From NCBI GenBank assembly GCA_963170165.1, contig CAUJGQ010000034.1, forward strand, positions 1 through 58,100: a stretch of 58,100 nucleotides of DNA. Direction: 5' to 3'. Shown piece after piece: positions 6,557 through 13,770 of this stretch. Below the pieces are notes generated by a model. It made no database searches and had not been told where the DNA came from. It worked only from the letters and a program-made list of their open reading frames with translations. The stretch comes from Chloroflexota bacterium. GTDB lineage: Bacteria; Chloroflexota; Dehalococcoidia; CAUJGQ01. The position numbers and the translations under genes were made by a program. Numbering within the stretch: the first letter of the stretch is position 1; each line of letters starts with the position of its first letter.

Positions 6557-7858
6557 ATGACGATTCCGGCAGATGTCGAGCACTCCCCGCACGACCCGCC
6601 GCCCCCGTCACGCCAGCGTGGGGAGGCGGCCGTGCGCTGGACCATCATCGGCCTGCTGATGGTGATGGTCATCGGCCTGTCGTTCGGTCTGGGTTTCGGC
6701 ACACGCGTCTTGCTGGACCGCGACTCTCCAACAGACGCCAAGTCGCCGGTCGGGGTGCTGCGCGAAGACGGCGCTCCTGACTTCCGGGTGCTCGACGACA
6801 TCTACGCCGCTGTCAAGAACAACTACATCGACGGCGAGAACCTTGAGGCCGAGGTGCTGCGCACCGGCGCCATCAACGGCATGCTGAACGCTGTCGGCGA
6901 TCCGCACCAGGTCTACCTGACCAAGACCCAGGCCGAGCTGGACGACACCGACCTGCGCGGACAGTTCGAGGGTATCGGCGCGACCGTGGATCAGAAAGGC
7001 GGCGAGATCGTCATCGTCCGCCCCTTTAAGGGCTCACCGGCCGAAGCCGGCGGCGTCAGAGCCGGCGACGTAATCCTGGCGATCAACGGCGAGTCCACCA
7101 AGGCCATGACCGACAAGGACGCGGTACGCAAGATCCGCGGCAAGAAGGGCACCGAGGTCAAGATCCGGGTGCGGCATACCGATGGCAAAGAGCAGGATCT
7201 GACCATCGTCCGCGATGAGATCAAGCTGCCCAGCGTCCAGTCAGACCGCGCCCAGGACGCCAACGGTACCCCCGTGGACGACCTCGCGTATGTGCGCATC
7301 GAGCAGTTCACGGCCCGCACCTCCGATGAGCTGAAGACCTACCTGCAGTCCATCGAGGGCAAGGGATACAAGGGGCTGATTCTCGACCTGCGCAATAACC
7401 CGGGCGGCCTGCTCAGCAGCGTGCAACAGGTTGGCTCCCAGTTCATGCGCGATCAGCCGCTGTTGATTGAGCAGTATCGGGGCGGCAAGGAAGAGGTGCT
7501 GCGCACCCGCGGCTCCGGCCTGGCGGCAGATCCGAACTTCAAGGTGGTGGTGCTGGTCAATCACAACAGCGCCAGCGCCTCGGAGATCCTGGCCGGCGCC
7601 TTCAAGGACAACAAGCGCGGCCTGGTTATCGGCGAAAGCACGCTCGGCAAGGGTACCGTCAACCGCTTCTACGACCTGTCCGACGGCGGCAAGGTGTATG
7701 TCACCGTTGGCCGGTGGCTGACGCCCAAGCGGGACCAGATTGAGGGTAAAGGCATCAAGCCCGACATCGAAGTGCGGGTGGGCGACAACGAGAACCCGCT
7801 CGACTACTTCAATTCGGTCATGTTCCGGGCGGTGGACCTGCTGCGCAACGGCAGCTAG
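6557..7858 (+). CDS. C-terminal processing peptidase, S41 family (membrane-anchored)
   Basis: 433 residues. The ATG at 6557 has ACGGAGCAAGG before it. One N-terminal TM helix (about residues 30-52, TIIGLLMVMVIGLSFGLGF) anchors the protein with the catalytic part outside. A PDZ domain spans about 115-200 (GIGATVD, SPAEAGGVRAGDVILAING). The S41 protease domain has LILDLRNNPGGLL, NHNSASASEILAGAFKD with the nucleophile Ser in SASASE, and GESTLGKGTV with the general-base Lys in LGKG. Family members (CtpA/Prc) process or degrade exported proteins with exposed C-termini. It is followed by smpB after 77 bases on the same strand. Confidence 0.93.
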   Translation: MTIPADVEHSPHDPPPPSRQRGEAAVRWTIIGLLMVMVIGLSFGLGFGTRVLLDRDSPTDAKSPVGVLREDGAPDFRVLDDIYAAVKNNYIDGENLEAEVLRTGAINGMLNAVGDPHQVYLTKTQAELDDTDLRGQFEGIGATVDQKGGEIVIVRPFKGSPAEAGGVRAGDVILAINGESTKAMTDKDAVRKIRGKKGTEVKIRVRHTDGKEQDLTIVRDEIKLPSVQSDRAQDANGTPVDDLAYVRIEQFTARTSDELKTYLQSIEGKGYKGLILDLRNNPGGLLSSVQQVGSQFMRDQPLLIEQYRGGKEEVLRTRGSGLAADPNFKVVVLVNHNSASASEILAGAFKDNKRGLVIGESTLGKGTVNRFYDLSDGGKVYVTVGRWLTPKRDQIEGKGIKPDIEVRVGDNENPLDYFNSVMFRAVDLLRNGS

Positions 7859-7935
7859 GATCAGGTACATCACGCTGGCCCAACGAGGGAACGCGGTCAG
7901 GAGCGCCGCTTCCCTCGTTCGTTGTGGGGGCGCCC

Positions 7936-8424
7936 GTGGCCAAAGCAGCGACCAAGAGCAAACCCAAGGCAGAGCCGCCGCGCAACATCGCCGTCAACCG
8001 CAAGGCCGGCTTTGATTACGAGCTGCTCGACCGGTTTGAGGCCGGCATCGTCCTCACCGGCACCGAGATCAAGTCCATCCGTGAAGGAAAGGTGAATCTA
8101 CGCGAGGCCTACGCCCGTTTCCAGCGGGGGGAGCTGTGGCTGCTGGGCTGTCATATCTCTCCGTACCAGCCGGGCAGCTACCAGAACCACGAGCCATCTC
8201 GCGACCGCAAGCTGCTGCTGCACAAGGACGAGATCGCCCAGCTGGCCGAGGCGCTCAACCAGAAGGGACTGACGATCATCCCCACCCGCATGTACTTCGT
8301 CCGCGGCATGGCCAAGGTGGAAATCGCGGTTGCCCGCGGCAAGAAGAAGTACGACAAACGTGCCGGCGAGGCCGAGCGCGACGCCAAACGCCAGATCGCC
8401 CGCGCGTTGCGCCGCGACCGTTAG
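7936..8424 (+). CDS. smpB: SsrA-binding protein SmpB
   Basis: 162 residues. SmpB binds tmRNA and delivers it to stalled ribosomes. Recognisable segments are NIAVNRKAGFDYELLDRFEAGIVLTG (given here as its start NIAVNRKAGFDY), GTEIKSIREGKVNLREAY, LLGCHISPY, RDRKLLLHKDEI and the tail GKKKYDKR followed by a basic C-terminus that enters the ribosomal A site. The GTG at 7936 (MAKAATK) was chosen because a run of five G lies 5 bases upstream and homologues begin this way; a GTG at 7924 is the alternative. The tmRNA gene itself is not in the window. A strong bidirectional terminator follows. Confidence 0.95.
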   Translation: MAKAATKSKPKAEPPRNIAVNRKAGFDYELLDRFEAGIVLTGTEIKSIREGKVNLREAYARFQRGELWLLGCHISPYQPGSYQNHEPSRDRKLLLHKDEIAQLAEALNQKGLTIIPTRMYFVRGMAKVEIAVARGKKKYDKRAGEAERDAKRQIARALRRDR

Positions 8425-8448
8425 TCGCGCGGGCCGGTGGCAGAGCCA

Positions 8449-8515
8449 GATCCGGAGAGCAGACCGGCGCCCCCACGTCATCCGGTGATGGGGGCGCCGG
8501 TCTGCCTTCCGGATC
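8449..8515. terminator. Very stable bidirectional terminator between smpB and the L25 gene
   Basis: A perfect 17-bp stem (8459-8475 with 8489-8505, starting GCAGACCGGCGCCCCCA) has a 13-base loop and is extended outward by GATCCGG/CCGGATC pairing. It sits between two convergent genes and would serve both strands. Confidence 0.85.
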
Positions 8516-8524
8516 GGGCTAGCC

Positions 8525-9169
8525 TTAGTCTTCGGTCTCCTCATCGCCGCGTTCGCGGCCAACGACCGGTACCTCATCGGCGGCCACTGCTTCGCCCGCC
8601 TCCTCTTCCGCCACCCGCACGGTAACCGATACCACTACGACATCAGGGTCCGCCAGCACGGTGACGCCGGCCGGGACGCGCAGATCGCGCACATGGATAG
8701 ACTGGGCAGCGCTGAGCAGGCCGGAGACATCGACATCAATGCGCGAGGGGATGTCCGCCGGCAGGCACTCGACTTCGAGCTGCTCCAGGTCCTGAATCAC
8801 GACTGCACCGGCCGTATCGAGCACCGGCGCCTCGCCCGTCAGCACGAGCGGCACACCGACCTTCAGCTTCTCGCGCATCGACACCTGGAGGAAGTCCACG
8901 TGGAGCAGCTGCGAGTTGATGGGGCGGCGCTGCACATCGCGCACCAGCACCGCACGGGGTTCCTGTTCGCCATCAATGCTCACGCTGATCAGGGACGTGT
9001 GCCCGGCGCGGCGCAGGAGCAGACCTAGATCGTGAGTGTCAACCTCGATGGCGGTCGACAGCACGTTGTGACCGTAAATATTCGCGGGTGTGATGCCCGC
9101 GCGCCGCAACTGCGCAACCTTTTTGCCCGACACCGACCGCGGCCGGGCGATGAGCTTCAGTTCTGCCAT
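8525..9169 (-). CDS. rplY: 50S ribosomal protein L25 (CTC/TL5 type)
   Basis: 214 residues. L25 binds 5S rRNA. The N-terminal domain shows GKKVAQLRRAGITPANIYG, and HVDFLQVSMREKLKVGVPL marks the join to the C-terminal TL5/CTC beta domain (LEVECLPADIPSRIDVDVS). The tail is acidic. The two-domain, roughly 200-residue form is the one usual in thermophiles and Chloroflexota, as opposed to the 95-residue E. coli form. The ATG at 9169 follows GAGGAGGAACGCGCGAAC. A small unknown gene ends 20 bases upstream and is probably co-transcribed. Confidence 0.94.
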   Translation of the reverse strand: MAELKLIARPRSVSGKKVAQLRRAGITPANIYGHNVLSTAIEVDTHDLGLLLRRAGHTSLISVSIDGEQEPRAVLVRDVQRRPINSQLLHVDFLQVSMREKLKVGVPLVLTGEAPVLDTAGAVVIQDLEQLEVECLPADIPSRIDVDVSGLLSAAQSIHVRDLRVPAGVTVLADPDVVVVSVTVRVAEEEAGEAVAADEVPVVGRERGDEETED

Positions 9170-9189
9170 GTTCGCGCGTTCCTCCTCGA

Positions 9190-9561
9190 TTAGCCGATCC
9201 GCAGTAGCTTCAGCAGCCTGCGTCCCAGGACGATGCCGATACCAATGCCAGCGGCGGTCTTCCAATCAACCAGCGTCCGCACCTCACCCCGCACCCGTGG
9301 GGCGAGCAGCAGCACGGTGCGCACGTTTGCGAGCCGGACGTCACGCCCGGCGATGGCGAACGCCTGCGAGTGCTCCACGTCCACGGCGGAACCGCCGGCC
9401 AGAGCCACCGACGACCGCCGAATCGCGACGGATTCCGCCGCCACGTGTTGCAGCGCCGAGGTCCGCACCTCGACATCGCCAGCCGTGACGGAGCGCACCG
9501 CCGCGGCCCGCACCCGAACCTCACCCGCGACGATGGTGGTGCCGTGTTCTTGGCGTTCCAT
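9190..9561 (-). CDS. Small repetitive beta-rich protein with C-terminal membrane helix (unknown)
   Basis: About 123 residues from the ATG at 9561 (an upstream GTG at 9615 would add 18). I do not recognise a family. The middle shows a repeating alternation of the type V-x-V-x-x-S-x-V and V-x-A-x-x-V-x-V (VRVRAAAVRSV, VEVRTSALQHV, VAIRRSSVALA, VDVEHSQAFAI), which suggests short beta strands stacked as in a parallel beta-helix, as in bactofilins. The end has DWKTAAGIGIGIVLGRRLLKLL, a Gly-spaced amphipathic or membrane-seeking helix. It lies directly upstream of the L25 gene on the same strand. Codon use and lack of better alternative frames support it as a real gene. A polymer-forming or envelope role is only a guess. 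Confidence 0.65.
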   Translation of the reverse strand: MERQEHGTTIVAGEVRVRAAAVRSVTAGDVEVRTSALQHVAAESVAIRRSSVALAGGSAVDVEHSQAFAIAGRDVRLANVRTVLLLAPRVRGEVRTLVDWKTAAGIGIGIVLGRRLLKLLRIG

Positions 9562-9771
9562 CACCGCCCGCCCTTCTATCCGCCAGTACGCCCCAGGCAG
9601 GTCCGCCAGCGGCACGCTCGCCGCGGGGCTGCTGGGGCGATGTATCTCCGGCCGCGCGCAGTCGCGAACACCGGCCGGCAGGCCACGCAGTGGTGATACT
9701 CCGCATCACGGTAGCAACGGCACGCAGAAGCGGTCAAGCCGCCCAGTGCGGCCGGCTGGTACTCTGCTGGT

Positions 9772-10797
9772 ATGCGTCTATCAGACTTCGATTATGCATT
9801 GCCACACGAGCTGATTGCCCAAACACCAGCGGAGCCACGCGACAGCGCCCGGCTGATGGTGATCAACCGGACGGCTGGTGACATCCGTCATCGTATCTTT
9901 CACGACATCACCGACGAGCTGCGGCCTGGCGACCTGCTCGTCATCAATGACACGCGGGTGCTGCAGGCGCGGCTCTACGGCCGGCTGGCAGACACCGGCG
10001 GACAGGTTGAAGTGCTGCTGCTGCGCGACACCGGCGGTGGCGTTTGGCAGGTGATGGCCCGCCCCGCCCGCCGCCTGCGTGCCGGTCGCATAGTCGTCTT
10101 TGCCGGCGCCGGTGAGCAGGTGGAGGCGCAGGTGGTAGAGCTGCTGGCGGGCGGTGAACGCTTGCTGTGCTTCCCCGCCGGCGTTGATCCGCAGCGCTTC
10201 GGCGCAACGCCACTGCCGCCGTATATCACTGCCGCCGGGACAGACAGCGAACGTTACCAAACCGTCTACGCCCGCGCGCCTGGTAGCGCCGCCGCGCCGA
10301 CGGCCGGGCTGCACTTCACACCAGAGCTGCTGGAACGCATCCGCCAACGCGGCGTGGCTAGTACAGCCGTGACCCTGCACATCGGCGCCGGGACATTCCG
10401 GCCGGTGACGGTGGACGATCCGCGCCGGCACGAGATGCACGCCGAGTACTACGAGCTGACGCAGGAGGCCGCTGAGGCCATTAACCAGGCGCGGTCCCGC
10501 GGCGGCCGGATCGTTTGCGCGGGCACGACATCGGTGCGTGTGCTGGAACAGGTGGCCAGTGACGCCGATGGTGTGGAACTGCGGGCGGCTTCCGGCTGGA
10601 CGCAAATCTTCATCTATCCTGGCTATCGCTTCCGGTTGGTGGACGCGCTGATTACAAACTTCCACCTGCCCCGTTCCACACTGTTGATGCTGGTGAGCGC
10701 CTTTGCCGGCCGCGAGCTGACGCTGCATGCATACGCCGAGGCCGTCGCGCAGCGCTACCGCTTCTTTTCATTTGGCGATGCGATGCTGATCACCTAA
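9772..10797 (+). CDS. queA: S-adenosylmethionine:tRNA ribosyltransferase-isomerase
   Basis: 341 residues. QueA transfers the ribosyl part of SAM to preQ1-tRNA to make epoxyqueuosine. It begins with the family hallmark LSDFDYALPHELIAQTPAEPRD and continues with LLVINDTRVLQARLYG, the strongly conserved APTAGLHFTPELL, THIGAGTFRPV-type segment (TLHIGAGTFRPVTVDD), HAEYYELT and ITNFHLPRSTLLMLVSAFAG. Length is normal. A -10-like TACTCT ends only 6 bases before the ATG and there is no Shine-Dalgarno, so the transcript may be leaderless. It converges on, and overlaps by 8 bases, the aminotransferase gene. Confidence 0.96.
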   Translation: MRLSDFDYALPHELIAQTPAEPRDSARLMVINRTAGDIRHRIFHDITDELRPGDLLVINDTRVLQARLYGRLADTGGQVEVLLLRDTGGGVWQVMARPARRLRAGRIVVFAGAGEQVEAQVVELLAGGERLLCFPAGVDPQRFGATPLPPYITAAGTDSERYQTVYARAPGSAAAPTAGLHFTPELLERIRQRGVASTAVTLHIGAGTFRPVTVDDPRRHEMHAEYYELTQEAAEAINQARSRGGRIVCAGTTSVRVLEQVASDADGVELRAASGWTQIFIYPGYRFRLVDALITNFHLPRSTLLMLVSAFAGRELTLHAYAEAVAQRYRFFSFGDAMLIT

Positions 10798-11884
10798 CCG
10801 GCGCGTTGAGACGGGCGGCAATCCGGCGGCAACCCTCCGTCAGGTCGCACCCCTCGGCCACACCGCCGATTCGCAGATGCCGGTCCGACCCGAAGAAGTG
10901 ACCGGGCACGACCTGGACACCATCCTGCTCGCGCAGCGATGTAGCGACTGCCCCGGAAGACAGACCCGCAGGCAGCTGCAGAAACGCCGTGATGCCCGTG
11001 TCCGGCGGAGAGAGCGCTGCCGCCCCCCAGTCCGTCGCAGCCAGCGCCGCGCGCAAGGCGGCGGCAGCGGCGCAGGCTCGGGCATCCAGTTCGGCCGCAT
11101 GGCCCAGTGCGGAGGCCGCCAGATACAGCGTTGCCGGCGGGGCGTTGACACCGAGCAGGTCAAACACCGCTGCACCGCGATGCACCAAGTCAGGGGCGCC
11201 TGCTACCCAGCCGCAGCGCAACGCGCTCAGCCCCCAGCCCTTGGTCAGGCTGCCGATACTGAGCACCCGCTTGGACTGCGCGGCCCACGCCGGCGCGGCG
11301 CCGGCGCCGCGAAATGGCGCGAAGATCTCATCAACGACCAGAAAGGCGCCGGCCCGTTCGACCGCGGCGATCAGCGCTGCCCGCTCCGGCAGAGAAATGG
11401 AAGCGCCGGTGGGGTTGTGAGGATCGGTGATGGCCAGCACGCCGGCGCCGCTCTCCCGCAGTGCAGCAGTGACGTGCGCTGGGTCCAGCCGCCAGCCATC
11501 ATCCTCCACCCGCGGCACGCGCACCGGCACGCCGCCCAGGAACTGCACCACCCGCTCCATCGCCCGATAGGCCGGCTGCTCCACCAATACCGCAGAGCCG
11601 CGCTCGACGAGGGCCGCCAGCGCCACGAACACACCTTCGCTGGCGCCCGAAACCGGCAGCAGCGCCGAGCCCAACGCGCCGATGTACGGCAGCAGCCGCT
11701 CGGAGAACGCCTCCCGCGCCGCAGCCGGAGGTTCGAAGACACGCCGGCTGCTCAGATCAACGGCGAACGGCAGCGGCGCCGGCGCGGGCAGGCCGCTGAC
11801 ATGCATCGGGAACGGCGCGCCCGGGGCGACATGCTTGGCCCAGTGCATATACTCGAACGGACGAAAGGGCAGGGATGCGGCCAT
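10790..11884 (-). CDS. PLP-dependent class I/II aminotransferase
   Basis: 364 residues. This fold-type I enzyme has the hallmark DPHNPTGASISLPERAA, VVDEIFAPF with the pyridoxal-N1 Asp, and SLTKGWGLSALRCGWV with the Schiff-base Lys in LTKG; the C-terminal Arg lies in HLRIGG. The N-terminus (FEYMHWAKH) resembles aspartate/aromatic-type aminotransferases that begin with 'ym.w.k'. The start is the ATG at 11884 after GAGGTCTGCGCC; the longer frame upstream is Arg-rich and probably not translated. The substrate cannot be read from the sequence. It converges with queA. Confidence 0.85.
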   Translation of the reverse strand: MAASLPFRPFEYMHWAKHVAPGAPFPMHVSGLPAPAPLPFAVDLSSRRVFEPPAAAREAFSERLLPYIGALGSALLPVSGASEGVFVALAALVERGSAVLVEQPAYRAMERVVQFLGGVPVRVPRVEDDGWRLDPAHVTAALRESGAGVLAITDPHNPTGASISLPERAALIAAVERAGAFLVVDEIFAPFRGAGAAPAWAAQSKRVLSIGSLTKGWGLSALRCGWVAGAPDLVHRGAAVFDLLGVNAPPATLYLAASALGHAAELDARACAAAAALRAALAATDWGAAALSPPDTGITAFLQLPAGLSSGAVATSLREQDGVQVVPGHFFGSDRHLRIGGVAEGCDLTEGCRRIAARLNAPVR

Positions 11885-12040
11885 GGCGCAGACCTCGAAC
11901 CGAACGCTATCAGAGAGCCGGGCGCACAGGCAAAGCAGCGGCCGGTCCTCCGGCAGCGGGGAGCCAGAGGACCGGCCGGGCCGGAACACCGGAGGGCGGC
12001 CAGAGCGCAGCCGGCGTTGATCGCCGCTCGTCGCTCCGTG

Positions 12041-12238
12041 CTACATGCGGGAGCGATCACCCGCAGCCAGCGCATCTTCGATCTCAAGGCGCAGGCGGCG
12101 AGGTACGGAGCGCGTCAGCCCCAGCTCGCGGGTGTAGCAGCGTAGGCAGATGTACCGGCCCGCTGCCAGGCCCAGGGCGACATCATCGGGTTCGGCTGGG
12201 TACTTGCACAGCCGGCAGACGGTTCTCTCAGTCATCAT
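12041..12238 (-). CDS. Small zinc-ribbon protein (four-Cys)
   Basis: 65 residues from the ATG at 12238 after AAAGGAGTCCGGCC. Two CxxC knuckles (VCRLCKYPAE and ICLRCYTREL) about 24 residues apart predict one structural zinc site. The C-terminal third is a basic amphipathic helix (SVPRRLRLEIEDALAAG). No catalytic signature is visible. It lies 46 bases downstream of another zinc-ribbon gene on the same strand, so the two are probably one transcript. Function is unknown; such proteins often bind nucleic acid or act as adaptors. Confidence 0.72.
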   Translation of the reverse strand: MMTERTVCRLCKYPAEPDDVALGLAAGRYICLRCYTRELGLTRSVPRRLRLEIEDALAAGDRSRM

Positions 12239-12284
12239 GGCCGGACTCCTTTCGGGCCACGCTGGTTGAGCAGCGGCGCCACGG

Positions 12285-12515
12285 CTATGACGCCGCCAGC
12301 ATGCGATGGTCAACAAAGCCACGCCCACCGCAGCGCAGGCACACCATGCGCTTTTCCACCAGCCGGAACTGGTTCGGCACGTCGCGCTCCACCAGGCGCA
12401 GGCGCTTGCCGTTCCACTCCACCTCACCGAGTAGCCGGCCGCAGGCCAGACAGACGATGTCACCCCGTTCGCGCGCCATGCTGCCACTCCCGTCGTTCGG
12501 CGGTGGGGCACTCAT
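12285..12515 (-). CDS. Small zinc-ribbon protein, paralogue of the 26.6-kb gene
   Basis: 76 residues from the ATG at 12515 (GGGGAG just before); an internal ATG gives 64. The Cys knuckles are VCLACGRLLGE and VCLRCGGRGFVDH, separated by a short charged segment. The same CLxCGRxL ... CxRCGGRxFV layout recurs in the protein at 26630-26875, so the window carries two members of one small-protein family. Upstream on the minus strand, TTGGTG and TAATTA (near 12550 and 12530) give a possible promoter. Function unknown; the single zinc-ribbon fold is the only prediction I can support. Confidence 0.75.
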   Translation of the reverse strand: MSAPPPNDGSGSMARERGDIVCLACGRLLGEVEWNGKRLRLVERDVPNQFRLVEKRMVCLRCGGRGFVDHRMLAAS

Positions 12516-12619
12516 GCTCCCCTACCTGCCGTAATTATCGGCGGGCAGGGTCACACCAATATATCCATCGGGTCCGGAAATCTCACAGCAGCATCACGGG
12601 CAGCCGAGCGCGGACCAAA

Positions 12620-13570
12620 TCAGGGATGATCCGGGCGGCGCACCACACCGGGCCGCATCGCCCGCGGCAGGTGCGTGACGGAATGGCCGTAGCGTTCCAG
12701 CGTCAGCCGCACGAAGTTGGCCACTGCCGGCAGGTCCGCACCGTTACGGCGGCGAACCAGGCAGGTCGTGCGATTGATTTCCGGCAGCCCGGCGACCTGC
12801 AAGCGCACGAGCCTGCCATCTGCCAGTTCATCCTGCACGGCCTCGTTGGGCACCAGCGCCACGCCGTAGCCGGCCAGTGCCGCGGCCGTGACTGCCTCAT
12901 GGCTGTCGAACTCCATCGCCACGCGCGGGTATGCGCCTGACTCCTCCAGCGCCGCCTCCACCAGCGTGCGAAATCGAGACGGCGCCTGGTAAAGAATCAT
13001 GTCGAGCTCGGCGATCTCCTCCAAGGGCAGTGGCGCGGGCAACGTTGCGGCCACCTGCGGCGCGGCCACCAGCACCACCGGGTCATCAAACAGGGGGATG
13101 CAGTCCAGCCGGGGATGGGCGATGGGGGCACTGAGCAGGCCCACGTCGGCGTTGCCGTCAATCAGGCGGTCGAGCACACCATCGGTGCGGCCCGACCATA
13201 CCTGAACCCGCACCAGCGGATAGCGGCGCCGGAACTCGGCGAGCAGGCTGGGGAGCGTGAACAGCCCAACCGTCGTCACCGCGGCCACCGACACCTGGCC
13301 GCGCTCCGGGTGCGACAGCGACAGCACGTCCAGCCGGGCGCGCTCCATCATCGCGGAGATCCGGCGGGCATGGCCATACACGACCTGACCGGCGGGCGTG
13401 GGTGTCACCCGCCGTCCTGCTCGTTCCAGCAGCGCCGCGCCAAATTCGGCCTCCAGCGATGCAACCTGGCGCGTGACCGCCGGCTGGCTGAGATTGAGCA
13501 GCTCACCGGCGCGGGTGAAGCTGCCCAGCTCGACCACCCGCGCAAAGGTCACCAATTGTTGCAGCAGCAT
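12620..13570 (-). CDS. LysR-type transcriptional regulator
   Basis: 316 residues from the ATG at 13570, which follows GAGGTGTGG. The N-terminal winged helix shows LVTFARVVELGSFTRAGELLNLSQPAVTRQVASLE (start LVTFARVVELGSFTRAGE), the standard LysR DNA-binding signature. Residues 90-300 form the periplasmic-binding-type effector domain (VGLFTLPSLLAEF, DVGLLSAPI, AVTAAALAGYGVALVP). A TGC-N7-GCA site lies 10 bases upstream of its start. It is divergent from korAB with a 200-base gap, so korAB is the most likely target along with itself. The effector is unknown. Confidence 0.92.
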   Translation of the reverse strand: MLLQQLVTFARVVELGSFTRAGELLNLSQPAVTRQVASLEAEFGAALLERAGRRVTPTPAGQVVYGHARRISAMMERARLDVLSLSHPERGQVSVAAVTTVGLFTLPSLLAEFRRRYPLVRVQVWSGRTDGVLDRLIDGNADVGLLSAPIAHPRLDCIPLFDDPVVLVAAPQVAATLPAPLPLEEIAELDMILYQAPSRFRTLVEAALEESGAYPRVAMEFDSHEAVTAAALAGYGVALVPNEAVQDELADGRLVRLQVAGLPEINRTTCLVRRRNGADLPAVANFVRLTLERYGHSVTHLPRAMRPGVVRRPDHP

Positions 13571-13579
13571 GCCACACCT

Positions 13580-13596
13580 CATGCACATGAAGCATG
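13580..13596. promoter_or_regulatory. LysR-type binding box between lysR-type gene and korA
   Basis: CATGCACATGAAGCATG is a 5-bp inverted repeat with a 7-base centre and fits the T-N11-A rule (T at 13582, A at 13594). It is placed just upstream of the regulator start, where autoregulatory sites usually lie. Confidence 0.6.
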
Positions 13597-13770
13597 GGCA
13601 GGATAGCAACAATGCATTGGAATAATCGAGGCACGCTCCGTAGGGTGGAAGAGAGTCCATGGCGTCCGCGCTGCCGCATGGCTTCAGCCGGCAGACGGCC
13701 CGCTCGAAATCGACACTGGAAATACCCGCACGTGCGGTTTCATCAGTCTAACAAGGGAGGGTAGGAAGCG

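Noticed and set aside
10877-12145. 422-codon plus-strand frame across the aminotransferase
   Set aside because: Arg/Gln-rich shadow opposite an aminotransferase with an intact active site.
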